Below, piece after piece: positions 35,483 through 44,804 of a DNA stretch of 64,000 nucleotides (positions within the stretch are counted from its first letter, which is position 1; each line of letters begins with the position of its first letter). The DNA is from CAYMZZ01 sp047600605 (GTDB lineage: Bacteria; Bacteroidota; Bacteroidia; Chitinophagales; Chitinophagaceae): NCBI GenBank assembly GCA_047600605.1, contig JASGKK010000001.1:372001-436000 (forward strand), written 5' to 3'. Both the position numbers and the translations under genes were made by a program. Under the pieces are notes generated by a model, which made no database searches, was not told where the DNA came from, and worked only from the letters and a program-made list of their open reading frames with translations.

Positions 35483-36298
35483 TTATTTGCTACCAACGGG
35501 CTTATAGACTTTCAATGCCTCGGGCATAAATTTCTCCAGTTGTTCTTTACGACGACCTTCCGAAGGGTGTGTACTCAGAAATTCAGGTGGTTTCTGGTCA
35601 CCGCCAGCTTTTTCCATTCTGTCCCATAGTGCTATGGCTTCCTGTGGGTTATACCCTGCCATAGCGGTGAAGAGCAGTCCATAACGGTCAGCTTCCAGCT
35701 CATGTTTACGTGAAAAAGGCAGGACGCCGAGAACATTTGAACCTACTCCATAGGCTGTCATAAACAGGTTTTGAGTAGCGGCAGGTTTGTTGGCCAGAGC
35801 CACACTAAGAGCTGCTCCCAGTCCCTGCTGAGCCATACCCTGGCTCATCCGCTGATTACCGTGTTGCAACAGGGCATGACATACTTCATGACCCATTACC
35901 GCAGCCAGTGCGGCTTCGTTCTGTGTGATGGGCAACAGACCCGTATAGACCACAATCTTGCCGCCAGGCATACACCAGGCGTTTACAGCAGGATCATTGA
36001 CCAGGTTGTATTCCCATTTGAAACCACTTAACTGATCAGCCATTCCTTTTTCTTTATAATAGGCTTCTACAGCTGAGGTAATACGCTGACCTACCCGGCG
36101 CACCATTTCGGCGTCCTTACTGCCCGTAGTGGCCACGACTTTGTTGGAAGAAAGAAATTGCTGATATTCTGTAGTGGCCATTGACTGCAATTGCGATTCG
36201 GGCAATAGGGTAAACTGGCTTTTACCAGTCAATGCGTTACGGGAGCAGGCTACCAGCAATGCTGTGCCCACAAATACAGTTAAAATAGTTCGGGTCAT
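35483..36298 (-). CDS. M48 family metallopeptidase lipoprotein (LoiP/Oma1-like)
   Basis: The product has 271 residues from ATG 36298 (MTRTILTVFVGTALLVACS), with lipobox LVAC. An ATG ten codons upstream is less likely because it would disrupt the signal peptide. Zinc motif HExxH is in MGHEVCHALLQH and the third ligand E in HELEADRYG. The insert 'NDPAVNAWCMPGGKIVVYTGLL' is typical of the Oma1/LoiP group. It is probably a periplasmic, membrane-anchored quality-control protease. Confidence 0.92.
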   Translation of the reverse strand: MTRTILTVFVGTALLVACSRNALTGKSQFTLLPESQLQSMATTEYQQFLSSNKVVATTGSKDAEMVRRVGQRITSAVEAYYKEKGMADQLSGFKWEYNLVNDPAVNAWCMPGGKIVVYTGLLPITQNEAALAAVMGHEVCHALLQHGNQRMSQGMAQQGLGAALSVALANKPAATQNLFMTAYGVGSNVLGVLPFSRKHELEADRYGLLFTAMAGYNPQEAIALWDRMEKAGGDQKPPEFLSTHPSEGRRKEQLEKFMPEALKVYKPVGSK

Positions 36299-36392
36299 GG
36301 TTATGCGTTTGAGAAATAGAGAATCCAATCATTGTACCAGATTTGGTACAGTGTGTTTATTACTATCAGAAAGTTAAGACATTTTTTGTGCC

Positions 36393-37067
36393 TTATTGGT
36401 TGTGCGGAAGGTCAGAATTTTCGCGGCGACGCTGCCGGCGGCGGTCACGGTGTTTAAGAATAGGCACCTTGCTCTCGCTGCCACGCAGCAACCTGCCGAT
36501 ATTCTTCTGGTGAGTAAGGATCACCATCAGTGCTACGGCAATGGCAAAAACGCGATAAGCGGGATTATCTACATTGAAAACAACAAGTATAAAAATGGGA
36601 AAGGCTACACTGGCCAGAATAGAACTCAACGATACAAAGCGGGTCAGATACAATACCAGCAGGAAAACGCCAGAGCAGCTTAGCGCTGTCCATGGAGAAA
36701 TACCAACTACCAGACCGAATAAAGTAGCCACGCCTTTTCCTCCTCTGAAATCGGCCCAGATAGGGAATATATGGCCAACTACCGCAGCGAGACCAAGACC
36801 TACCTGCAGGTTGACAAAACGAATATCACTATCCGCATAGTCAGGCAACAGCAAAGCCAGCTTTACAGCGATCATGCCTTTGAGCATATCTGTCACCATC
36901 ACGATGGTACCCCACTTGGGTCCCAGTACGCGATAGGTATTGGTAGCACCGGCATTGCCACTACCATATTCACGGATGTCAATATTGAAAAAGTGACGGC
37001 TTACCCATACAGAGGTGGGGACGCTGCCAATCAGATAAGCCAGAACTATGAGCAATAGTTCGTTCAT
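36393..37067 (-). CDS. plsY: glycerol-3-phosphate acyltransferase PlsY
   Basis: A 224-residue polytopic membrane protein with all three PlsY motifs: motif 1 GSVPTSVWVSR, motif 2 'EYGSGNAGATNTYRVLG' and motif 3 DFRGGKGVAT. It transfers an acyl group from acyl-phosphate to glycerol-3-phosphate, the first step of phospholipid synthesis. A short basic C-terminal tail (RDRRRQRRRENSD) extends past the last helix. It is followed downstream by the M48 gene and preceded by prmA in the opposite order, with no overlap. Confidence 0.95.
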   Translation of the reverse strand: MNELLLIVLAYLIGSVPTSVWVSRHFFNIDIREYGSGNAGATNTYRVLGPKWGTIVMVTDMLKGMIAVKLALLLPDYADSDIRFVNLQVGLGLAAVVGHIFPIWADFRGGKGVATLFGLVVGISPWTALSCSGVFLLVLYLTRFVSLSSILASVAFPIFILVVFNVDNPAYRVFAIAVALMVILTHQKNIGRLLRGSESKVPILKHRDRRRQRRRENSDLPHNQ

Positions 37068-37154
37068 AGAACCTTGGGTTGAAGTTGAACTACGAAAATA
37101 CGGAAAATCTGGAAATCAGGTAATGATTTATTAACATTGCCTGAACAGGGGCTG

Positions 37155-37967
37155 TTACGAAAAGCTAATACACAACCAGTTATCCTTTTCCGAGCGGGCT
37201 ATGGGCCGGAGACCGTGTATGGCGGCAGCCATGTTGATATCAGCCTCATCAGTCAGCAATATGCCGCTCACCAGCAACTGTCCGCCGGGTTTCAATGCCT
37301 GCTTCAGTTTTTGCAACTGATCAAGAATGATATGCTTATTGATATTGGCCAGGATAATATCATACCGTTCATTGCCGGTTACAACATCGGCCAGCTCAAT
37401 CCCCACACTGTCGGCCTGATTGCGGGCAAGATTTTCCCGGGCATTTTCAATGGACCAGGGATCGTTATCAATACCCAGCACCTCTCCTGCTCCTAACCGG
37501 TGAGCCAGTATAGCCAGTACTCCGGTACCTGTGCCAAAATCAAGGACCCTTGTTTCGGTCCAGTTGAGGTCACGCATATGACGTATCATCAGAAAAGTAG
37601 TGGCATGGTGACCGGTGCCAAAACTCATTTTGGGAGTGATCACCAATTCATGTGTCACTGATGTCACCGGTGCATGGAAATCGGCACGGATTGCTACAAA
37701 ATCATCTACGAGTACCGGATGAAAACTTGATTCCCATAACTGGTTCCAGTTGGTTTCTTCAATGGTGTTGCTGCTCCACGATAACTGCCATTCACTCACC
37801 AGTTGTTTCAATGCCTCGCTGTTGAATTGATCTGCCGGAATAAAAGCATGCAGACTGTTTTCATTTTCTTCAAAGCCGGTGAATCCCTGTTCGCTCAGCA
37901 GGGCAATCAGCAGGTCAGCCAGTTCCGGGTTTACCTGTTCAAATATGATTTCTGTATAGGTAGCCAT
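37155..37967 (-). CDS. prmA: ribosomal protein L11 methyltransferase
   Basis: The product has 270 residues from ATG 37967 (MATYTEIIFEQV); an ATG nine codons upstream is less family-like. The PrmA hallmarks are present: substrate loop MSFGTGHHATT, SAM motif I LDFGTGTGVLAI and the catalytic-type motif LANINKH. It trimethylates lysines and the N-terminus of ribosomal protein L11. It lies upstream of plsY on the same strand, with about 87 bp between. Confidence 0.94.
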   Translation of the reverse strand: MATYTEIIFEQVNPELADLLIALLSEQGFTGFEENENSLHAFIPADQFNSEALKQLVSEWQLSWSSNTIEETNWNQLWESSFHPVLVDDFVAIRADFHAPVTSVTHELVITPKMSFGTGHHATTFLMIRHMRDLNWTETRVLDFGTGTGVLAILAHRLGAGEVLGIDNDPWSIENARENLARNQADSVGIELADVVTGNERYDIILANINKHIILDQLQKLKQALKPGGQLLVSGILLTDEADINMAAAIHGLRPIARSEKDNWLCISFS

Positions 37968-37984
37968 AGTAAAAGGAATAAAAA

Positions 37985-38011
37985 ATAACCCCACTGTTGC
38001 AGCGGGGTTAA
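37985..38011 (-). terminator. intrinsic terminator after pnp
   Basis: A stem AACCCC(x)CTG / CAG(x)GGGGTT is followed by a T-run on the minus strand (37981-37986). It lies about 30 bp past the pnp stop. Confidence 0.85.
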
Positions 38012-38039
38012 TATGTTTTAAAAAATTGACTGATCAGGC

Positions 38040-40256
38040 TTAGCCTTCGTTTTGCGGCTGATCATTCTGGCGGGGTCCCTGAGGGCGACCACCACCCTGC
38101 TGCTCCTGTCCTTCGCGCGGACGGGGCTCAGGTTTTGGGATCAGTGCTTTACGTGACAGCTTGAATTTGCCTGACTTGGGGTCAGTGCCTATCAATTTTA
38201 CTTTAAATGTATCGCCTTCTTTTACGATACCATCCAGTGTTTCGAGGCGTTTCCAGCTGATCTCGCTGATGTGAACCAATCCCTGTTTGCCGGGAAGGAA
38301 TTCAACGAAAGCGCCGAAAGGCATTACTGATTTTACCACTGAATCGTATACTTCACCAACCTGTGGTACAGCTGTGATACCGCGGACCCAGGCTACTGCA
38401 CGATCCACACCCTCTTTGGCTACGCCGAAGATGCTTACTTCACCACGGTTGTTTATTTCTTCAATATTGATCGTAGTACCTGTTTCGCGTTGCATTTCCT
38501 GGATCACTTTACCACCTGGCCCGATCACAGCACCGATAAACTCGCGGTCGATAAACAGTTTTATCATACGCGGTGCATGTGGTTTCACATCCTCGCGGGC
38601 TTTCTCGATACACTGGTACATAGCATCCAGGATATGAAGACGACCACTGCGGGCCTGCTCCAGTGCCTGTTTCATTACCTCCATGCGCAGGCCATCTACT
38701 TTGATGTCCATCTGCACACCGCAGATTCCTTCGCGTGTACCGGTTACTTTAAAGTCCATATCGCCGAGGTGATCTTCATCGCCCAGGATATCTGTCAGTA
38801 CAGCAAATTTGTCGTCTTTGGTGATCAGACCCATGGCCACGCCTGAAACGTGTTTGGGAAGAGGTATACCTGCATCCATCAGCGCCAGTGAACCGGCACA
38901 TACGGTTGCCATCGAAGATGAACCATTGGATTCGAGGATATCACTTACCACGCGAACGGTGTAAGGGAAATCGCCGGTAGGCATCATCTGTTTGAGTGAG
39001 CGCATTGCCAGGTTACCGTGACCAACTTCGCGACGGCTTTGGCCGCGCATCATTTTTACTTCACCTGTGCTGAAGGGAGGGAAATTATAGTGCAGGAAAA
39101 ACTTGGAATCGTAGCTGTGTGCAGCACTTTCTACCAGCAGATCATCTAAAGCAGTACCTAAAGTAACTGTTGTAAGAGACTGGGTTTCACCTCTTGTGAA
39201 AAGAGATGCGCCGTGCGGTGAAGGTAATACATCAACTTCCATATCAAGCGGGCGAACCTGATCGAGGCTACGTCCGTCGAGGCGTACGCGCTCATCGAGG
39301 ATCATGTCGCGTACTACATCATACTGCAGTTCGCTGTAATAGTTAATGGCCAGTTTTTTGGTGCTGTCGGCCAGTTCTTCGCCTTCTGCGAGTCCCTGTT
39401 TCAGGAACTCTACCAGCTCATCTTTAATGGCGCTGAAGCGGTCGCTGCGGTCATGTTTGGGAAGAGCGCCTTTGGCTACTTCATATACTTTTTGTTTGGC
39501 GAAGCCATATACTTTTTCTTTCAGTGCTTCGTCAGTAGCGGGCCTGGTATAATCGCGCTTGCCCTGCACACCTGCCAGGCTACGCAGTTCTTCCTGGGCC
39601 TTGATCTGGATGCGGATGGCATCGTGTGCCAGTTCCAGTACTTTGATCAGATCGTCTTCGCTGCATTCGTGTGCTTCACCTTCCACCATCATCAGGTTCT
39701 TTTCGGTGGCAGCTACTATAAATTCCAGATCCGATTGCTCGAGTTGTGAGCGTGTCGGGTTGATGATATACTCACCATTGACCCGGCCTACACGTACTTC
39801 AGAAATGATTTCTTTAATGGGAATATCTGAAACGGCAAGTGCGGCAGATGCAGCCAGACAGGCCATAGCATCGGGCAGTATCTCTGCATCAGAAGAGATC
39901 AGTGATACGAGTACCTGCACTTCGCAGTAATAATCTTCGGGAAACAGCGGACGCAGCGCGCGGTCGATAAGGCGGCTGGTCAGGATTTCATAATCGTTGA
40001 GACGGGCTTCACGTTTGAAGAAAGAACCCGGGATACGGCCTGCAGCCGCAAATTTTTCCTGGTAATCTACCGTGAGGGGAAAGAAACTCTGTCCTTCCTT
40101 GGGCTCTTTGGTAGCTACCACTGTGGCAAGAATCATGCAATTACCTATAGAGACAGTAACGGCACCATCAGCCTGGCGGGCGAGGCGACCAGTTTCGATA
40201 GTCACCATGCGTCCGCCGCCCATATCAAAGGTCTTGCGTATTGGTTGTTGTAACAT
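38040..40256 (-). CDS. pnp: polyribonucleotide nucleotidyltransferase (PNPase)
   Basis: A 738-residue protein with two RNase PH domains, then a KH domain (FIDREFIGAVIGPGGKVIQE, with the GxxG loop) and an S1 domain (GEVYDSVVKSVMPFGAFVEF). A Gln/Gly/Pro-rich tail (REGQEQQGGGRPQGP) extends past S1. It degrades RNA 3' to 5' using phosphate and is a degradosome core enzyme. It follows rpsO on the same strand, the order conserved in many bacteria. The two hairpins between them suggest processing control. Confidence 0.97.
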   Translation of the reverse strand: MLQQPIRKTFDMGGGRMVTIETGRLARQADGAVTVSIGNCMILATVVATKEPKEGQSFFPLTVDYQEKFAAAGRIPGSFFKREARLNDYEILTSRLIDRALRPLFPEDYYCEVQVLVSLISSDAEILPDAMACLAASAALAVSDIPIKEIISEVRVGRVNGEYIINPTRSQLEQSDLEFIVAATEKNLMMVEGEAHECSEDDLIKVLELAHDAIRIQIKAQEELRSLAGVQGKRDYTRPATDEALKEKVYGFAKQKVYEVAKGALPKHDRSDRFSAIKDELVEFLKQGLAEGEELADSTKKLAINYYSELQYDVVRDMILDERVRLDGRSLDQVRPLDMEVDVLPSPHGASLFTRGETQSLTTVTLGTALDDLLVESAAHSYDSKFFLHYNFPPFSTGEVKMMRGQSRREVGHGNLAMRSLKQMMPTGDFPYTVRVVSDILESNGSSSMATVCAGSLALMDAGIPLPKHVSGVAMGLITKDDKFAVLTDILGDEDHLGDMDFKVTGTREGICGVQMDIKVDGLRMEVMKQALEQARSGRLHILDAMYQCIEKAREDVKPHAPRMIKLFIDREFIGAVIGPGGKVIQEMQRETGTTINIEEINNRGEVSIFGVAKEGVDRAVAWVRGITAVPQVGEVYDSVVKSVMPFGAFVEFLPGKQGLVHISEISWKRLETLDGIVKEGDTFKVKLIGTDPKSGKFKLSRKALIPKPEPRPREGQEQQGGGRPQGPRQNDQPQNEG

Positions 40257-40340
40257 AGTTGATGGAATTAGTAATTAGTAAAAGGTAACAAAAAGTCAGA
40301 AAATCCTGCTGTCACACTGAAGGAAGGCCCCGTTTATGCG

Positions 40341-40411
40341 CCGGTTATTTCTGAAAACCGGTGAAGTCCAAAAACAGTTATTCCCAACGCCTTTGCAGAG
40401 GTTGGGAATAA
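40341..40411 (-). promoter_or_regulatory. twin hairpins in the rpsO-pnp spacer
   Basis: Hairpin 1 has arms CCGGTT / AACCGG at 40341-40361. Hairpin 2 has perfect 11-bp arms TTATTCCCAAC / GTTGGGAATAA at 40378-40411. Neither is followed by a strong T-run. In other bacteria this spacer holds a leaky terminator and an RNase III site through which PNPase regulates itself; the same role here is inferred. Confidence 0.6.
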
Positions 40412-40503
40412 TCAATTATATGGATCCGCAAGAGTTGATCTTTTTTGCGAAACTGCAGCATAATAGACCATCCCACTACTGCAAGGATGCAGTGGCCGGA
40501 GGC

Positions 40504-40773
40504 TTATTTTCTGATTCCGAGTTTCTCGATCAATTGGCGATAACCAGTCAGGTTATGCTTCTGCAGATAGTTGAGCAGGCGCTTACGCTTACCAACCAGT
40601 TGCATCAGTCCGCGGTGAGTGGAGAAATCTTTTTTGTTAACCTGCAGATGGGCGCTGATCTGGCTGATTCTTTCAGTCAGTTGAGCAATCTGGCCTTCAA
40701 TAGAACCAGTATTAGTGGCTTTACCACCAAATTCAGCGAAGATCTTGCTTGTTTTTTCTTTTGTAAGAGGCAT
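40504..40773 (-). CDS. rpsO: 30S ribosomal protein S15
   Basis: The product has 89 residues from ATG 40773 (MPLTKEKTSKIFAEFG), the normal S15 length. Conserved features are 'TGSIEGQIAQLTERI', 'HRGLMQLVGKRKRLLNYL' and the terminal 'YRQLIEKLGIRK'. It binds the 16S rRNA three-way junction during 30S assembly. It is the first gene of the rpsO-pnp unit and has a well-formed promoter. Confidence 0.97.
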   Translation of the reverse strand: MPLTKEKTSKIFAEFGGKATNTGSIEGQIAQLTERISQISAHLQVNKKDFSTHRGLMQLVGKRKRLLNYLQKHNLTGYRQLIEKLGIRK

Positions 40774-40827
40774 CTTTGTTTTGTTTAAGAAGTCATCCGA
40801 TTTTTTTCCTATAATATTTTGTGGCGG

Positions 40828-40858
40828 CAAAGGTAAGGCAACCTGCCCGAATAGCAAA
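40828..40858 (-). promoter_or_regulatory. rpsO promoter (TTTG-N19-TAccTTTG)
   Basis: On the minus strand TTTG (40858-40855) and TACCTTTG (40835-40828) are 19 bp apart, the textbook Bacteroidota -33/-7 arrangement. It lies about 55 bp before the rpsO ATG. Confidence 0.75.
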
Positions 40859-40911
40859 GAATACCTGGCAAAATTAGGCCCCTGCCCCTTTCTTCTATCT
40901 CCCTGACGGTT

Positions 40912-40919
40912 AATTTTGT
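40912..40919 (+). promoter_or_regulatory. miaE -7 promoter element
   Basis: TAATTTTG matches TAnnTTTG and ends 3 bp before the miaE ATG, so the transcript may be nearly leaderless. Confidence 0.5.
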
Positions 40920-40922
40920 GGA

Positions 40923-41531
40923 ATGGAACTTTCCCAAGATACGCGTAACATTCTGGGGCTCCGGCTTCCGACAGACCCCCGCTGGGTCGATTTGGCTGGT
41001 AAGTCGCTGGAAGACATACTCACAGACCATGCTTATTGTGAACAAAAAGCGGCTACATCCTGCATCAGCCTCATTCAGCGCTACAGTGACAGGGAGAAGC
41101 TGGTGACGGGGCTGGCGCCTATTGTAACAGAAGAATGGGGGCATTTCAGGCTGGTACTGGCCGAATTGCATAAGCGCGGCCTGAAGCTGGGTCGTCAGCG
41201 TAAGGATGAGTATGTAAATCAACTACTTGATTTTCAGAAAAAGGGAGGCAGTGTGGAAGACCGGTTACTCGATCAGCTGCTGACCATGGCACTCATTGAA
41301 GCCCGGAGTTGCGAACGGTTCAAACGCCTGAGCGAAGGACTGGATGATGCCTACCTGCGCCAGTTTTACCGTCGTTTTATGGAAAGTGAGGCCGGTCATT
41401 ACACCCTTTTTCTGGAGCTGGCAGAGACCTACCTCGATAAGGATAAGGTGCGTAAACGCTGGGAAGAATGGCTACAGTACGAAGCCGCCATTATCGAAAA
41501 ACTGGATGTTCGCGGCGACCGGATGCATTAG
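40923..41531 (+). CDS. miaE: tRNA 2-methylthio-N6-isopentenyladenosine hydroxylase
   Basis: A 202-residue ferritin-like diiron protein. Metal-ligand motifs are DHAYCEQKAATS, 'TEEWGHF', 'LIEARSCERFKRLSEG' and 'ESEAGHYTLFLEL', as in MiaE. It hydroxylates the modified adenosine at tRNA position 37, using oxygen. It is divergent from rpsO and convergent with galK, which ends 7 bp away. Confidence 0.94.
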   Translation: MELSQDTRNILGLRLPTDPRWVDLAGKSLEDILTDHAYCEQKAATSCISLIQRYSDREKLVTGLAPIVTEEWGHFRLVLAELHKRGLKLGRQRKDEYVNQLLDFQKKGGSVEDRLLDQLLTMALIEARSCERFKRLSEGLDDAYLRQFYRRFMESEAGHYTLFLELAETYLDKDKVRKRWEEWLQYEAAIIEKLDVRGDRMH

Positions 41532-41537
41532 CAGCCG

Positions 41538-42698
41538 TCAACCCGCTATCTCATGCACTCCATCGCCCATACCAGCCGGCACAATGGCACAGGGGTATCC
41601 GATCTTTTTTTCATAAAAAGGAACCAGTTTTTCGGCAAACTCATCTACAGCATCCTTTTGAACCAGTGCGATGGCACAGCCGCCAAACCCCGCCCCTGTC
41701 ATACGGGCTCCGATGCAGGCCGTAAAACCGGCGGCAAACTCCACAATGCTGTCGAGCTCCGCGCCTGATACTTCATAATCCTTCTGCAATGAATCATGCG
41801 AGGCCCAGAGCAATTGCCCGAAGGTTTTTATTTCGCCAGCCTTCAGCGCATCAGCAGCTTTATAGACCCGGTCATTTTCGGATACCACATGGCGGGTTCT
41901 GCGCAGCAGCACTTCATCGGTGATCAGGTGTTGCAATGAATCGAATTGCGCCGGTGTCAATGCACAGAGATTGGTGATATCCGTATGCTGCTGCAACAGG
42001 GATAATACCTGCTGGCATTGCGCAAAACGTTCGTTGTATTTTGACTCGATCAGTTTGCGGTCTTTGCGTGAATTGATGATCACCAGCCGGTAGTCGCCCA
42101 GGTCAACGGGGATATAACTGCAGGCCAGACTATCGCAATTGAGCAACATGGCATTACCTGCTCTTCCATTGGCCACTGCAAACTGATCCATGATACCACA
42201 GTTCATACCCATGAAATGATTTTCTACCTGCCTGGCTTCAACTGCCAGGGCGGGGCGGTCAACGGGCAGCCTCTGACCATGACGGATGGCATAACCCATC
42301 AGCACTTCAATCGAAGCAGAAGAAGAAAGACCTGAGCCGATCGGCAGATCGCCGGCAAAGAGCAGATCAGACCCGCCAATTTGTATACCGGCACGTGCAG
42401 CACTGTCGATCATACCCAGCGGGTAATTGAACCAGGCTGTACCCTGTTTGGAATAAGCAGGCTGAACGGGGATGACCGCTGCTTCGGGAAAATCCATTCC
42501 CTGCATCTGCAATTCACTATTGTCGTTGCTGCCAATAGCCAGCCAGGTGCCGCGTGTAATAGCAGCCGGCATAACCTTACCGCCATTATAATCGATATGC
42601 TCACCAATCAGATTTACACGGCCGGGACAGAAATAAACGGTTTCGGGGTCTTTATGAAAACGGTTGCGGAATTCTTTTCTCAGAGAAACTTCATTCAT
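41538..42698 (-). CDS. galK: galactokinase
   Basis: A 386-residue GHMP kinase with all three motifs: the galactokinase signature PGRVNLIGEHIDYNGG, the ATP-binding GDLPIGSGLSSSASIEV and the C-terminal TGAGFGGCAIAL. It phosphorylates galactose at C1 (Leloir pathway). It is divergent from galM, with 23 bp between the ATGs, so the two probably share a control region. No galT or galE is present in the window. Confidence 0.95.
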   Translation of the reverse strand: MNEVSLRKEFRNRFHKDPETVYFCPGRVNLIGEHIDYNGGKVMPAAITRGTWLAIGSNDNSELQMQGMDFPEAAVIPVQPAYSKQGTAWFNYPLGMIDSAARAGIQIGGSDLLFAGDLPIGSGLSSSASIEVLMGYAIRHGQRLPVDRPALAVEARQVENHFMGMNCGIMDQFAVANGRAGNAMLLNCDSLACSYIPVDLGDYRLVIINSRKDRKLIESKYNERFAQCQQVLSLLQQHTDITNLCALTPAQFDSLQHLITDEVLLRRTRHVVSENDRVYKAADALKAGEIKTFGQLLWASHDSLQKDYEVSGAELDSIVEFAAGFTACIGARMTGAGFGGCAIALVQKDAVDEFAEKLVPFYEKKIGYPCAIVPAGMGDGVHEIAG

Positions 42699-42721
42699 CG
42701 GGATTATCCTATTTTTAATTC

Positions 42722-43771
42722 ATGGATTTATTAACACAAAAACGGGTTCTTATTTCTTCGGCCGGTGAAGATATTTATTTGTTTACGTTATGCAATGCAA
42801 ATGGCACAGAAGTATGCATAACAAATTATGGAGCGATCATCACGGCTTTCCGCATACGTATGCGTAATGGTGCAGTCAATGATATTGTACTGGGTTTCGA
42901 TGATGTGGAGAGTTATTTTTCTCCGGCTTACCTGGCGGCCTATCCCTATCTCGGTGCGGTGATTGGCCGTTATGGCAACCGTATCGGGCGTGGTTTATTT
43001 ACACTTGATGAAAAAACGTATGAACTGGCCCGCAATAATGCCAACGATCATTTGCACGGCGGACTGGAAGGGTTTGATAAAAAAATATGGAAACTCACAG
43101 GGTCTGGCAGCACTCCTCATGCCTGGATAGAACTATCCTATACGAGTCCTGATGGTGAAGAAGGTTATCCGGGTACGCTCTATACGAGCGTACGTTTTGA
43201 ACTGAATGCCGCCAATGAGCTCAGTTATGCGTTTACCGCCACCTGCGATGCTCCTACTATTGTCAACCTCACCCATCACAGTTATTTTAACCTCAATGGT
43301 GGTCGTGGCACTGTAGCTGATTACAATTTGCAGATAGCAGCGTCTCGCTGGCTGCAGCAGGACGATAATTTTGTAACAACAGGGCTGCTGCTGCCCGTAG
43401 CAGATACACCACTTGATTTCCGCACTCCGCATCGTGTAGGTGAGCGCTGGGATCCCGAGAGTGGCTATGATCAGAGTTTTGTACTGGATGAAGCTGTTGC
43501 CGTGCCGGCCATCGTGGAAAGCGAAGAGTCTGGTATCCGGCTGGAAGTGTATACCACGGAGCCAGTGGTGCATTTATATACCGCCCGATGGCTGGGCCCA
43601 CTGACAGGTAAGGCCGGTCAGGTGTATGGATCAAGCAGCGCGCTTTGCCTCGAGACGCAAAAACATCCCAATGCCATTAATATTCCGCATTTTCCAGACA
43701 CTATTTTGCGTCCCGGCGAGACCTACCATACACGTACTACTTATCGTGTGACGGAGTTGCCGGCAAAATAA
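42722..43771 (+). CDS. galM: aldose 1-epimerase (galactose mutarotase)
   Basis: A 349-residue protein of normal GalM length. Catalytic residues lie in NLTHHSYFNLNG (the histidine acid) and CLETQKHPNAINIPHFP (the glutamate base). 'AVIGRYGNRIGRG' and 'NDHLHGGLEGFDKKIW' are also typical. It interconverts alpha- and beta-galactose before GalK acts. There is no signal peptide, so it is cytoplasmic. Its 3' end overlaps the convergent GSCFA gene by 31 bp. Confidence 0.95.
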   Translation: MDLLTQKRVLISSAGEDIYLFTLCNANGTEVCITNYGAIITAFRIRMRNGAVNDIVLGFDDVESYFSPAYLAAYPYLGAVIGRYGNRIGRGLFTLDEKTYELARNNANDHLHGGLEGFDKKIWKLTGSGSTPHAWIELSYTSPDGEEGYPGTLYTSVRFELNAANELSYAFTATCDAPTIVNLTHHSYFNLNGGRGTVADYNLQIAASRWLQQDDNFVTTGLLLPVADTPLDFRTPHRVGERWDPESGYDQSFVLDEAVAVPAIVESEESGIRLEVYTTEPVVHLYTARWLGPLTGKAGQVYGSSSALCLETQKHPNAINIPHFPDTILRPGETYHTRTTYRVTELPAK

Positions 43772-44778
43772 TCCATCTCTTCCTGCAGGTTGAGATAAGG
43801 ATGCTGCGCCTGCAACAGGCGGGCTTTTTCGAGGTGGACGTTCAGAAATTGCTGATGTGCCTGTGTGGCCGGCTGAAAAGCCCTGTGCCGGCGTGCGATG
43901 GTCAGTTTGCGTACTTCTTCCATTACAAGGCGTGTGGCGGGGTCAATGCAGGAACCGGCAAATTGCTCCATCACAAAACCTGTGGCCTGGTAATTGGGAT
44001 GTGCCATATCCACATCATAGAAACGGTAATCGCGCAATACATCAATCACCAGTTCATAGGCCGGAAAATAATGGAGGCGCTCAAACTTGTGAACCATATG
44101 ATGTACGGCTTCTATCAGACGGGCTTTGCTACGATTGTTGTCTACAACACCATCTCTCAGATGTCTTACCGGGCTGATGGTAAAAAGGATCCGCAGTTGC
44201 GGATTGAAATGCATGAGCTGATGATAACAATTGTCGAGCAATGTAATGGTTTCTTCAATCTCGAGCAGGTGTTTGGTAAACCATTGCGCCGGTGCCCGGT
44301 GACAATTGGCCACACCTGGTGCAAAACTGCCATGCAGTAATGTACTGCCTGCCGAAAGCCTGCCCTGGGCCTGTCCGGTGAGCCGATACGAAAAAGAAGA
44401 CCCGAGTGTGATAATGATCCAGCTGGCCTCCTTCAAAAAACTGTGGGCTTCGTGTTGTGACGTATTAATAGCATCCAGTGCAGCCTGTGGGTCGATATGC
44501 GAAAAACGGCTGTGATGATCCCAGCTATGCCATACTTCGTTTAACAGAAAAAGATCGTCGCGCGTATATTCTTTCTTTTGTACATAACTGACCAGGCTCT
44601 TACACACACTGGCGGGGTCAAACAGGATACCATGCGGATTCTGTAATACGGTAAACTTGTGATCAGCCAGCGATTGTCCGATATGTTCAGTAAAACAGGA
44701 CCCTACCAGCAATATTTTGTCCCGGTAACTGATTGGCTCCGGCAAAAATTTAAGATCGATCGGGGTCATGAATTCCAT
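43741..44778 (-). CDS. GSCFA domain protein
   Basis: The product has 345 residues from ATG 44778 (MEFMTPIDLKFLPEP). The eponymous motif appears as LLVGSCFTEHIGQSL, followed by 'WHSWDHHSRFSH', 'WIIITLGSSFSYRL' and 'RILFTISPVRHLRDG'. GSCFA proteins resemble SGNH-type esterases with the serine in 'GSCF', but no activity is established. The ORF overlaps galM by 31 bp at the 3' ends. It lies 26 bp downstream of the HMG-CoA-lyase-like gene, so co-transcription is likely. Confidence 0.9.
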   Translation of the reverse strand: MEFMTPIDLKFLPEPISYRDKILLVGSCFTEHIGQSLADHKFTVLQNPHGILFDPASVCKSLVSYVQKKEYTRDDLFLLNEVWHSWDHHSRFSHIDPQAALDAINTSQHEAHSFLKEASWIIITLGSSFSYRLTGQAQGRLSAGSTLLHGSFAPGVANCHRAPAQWFTKHLLEIEETITLLDNCYHQLMHFNPQLRILFTISPVRHLRDGVVDNNRSKARLIEAVHHMVHKFERLHYFPAYELVIDVLRDYRFYDVDMAHPNYQATGFVMEQFAGSCIDPATRLVMEEVRKLTIARRHRAFQPATQAHQQFLNVHLEKARLLQAQHPYLNLQEEMDYFAGNSVTR

Positions 44779-44804
44779 ATCAATGCAATTGCGGTAAAAG
44801 AAAA

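Noticed and set aside
43741..43771. Overlap of galM and GSCFA genes as evidence of a mis-called gene
   Set aside because: Both C-termini are family-like, and 31-bp convergent overlaps are common.
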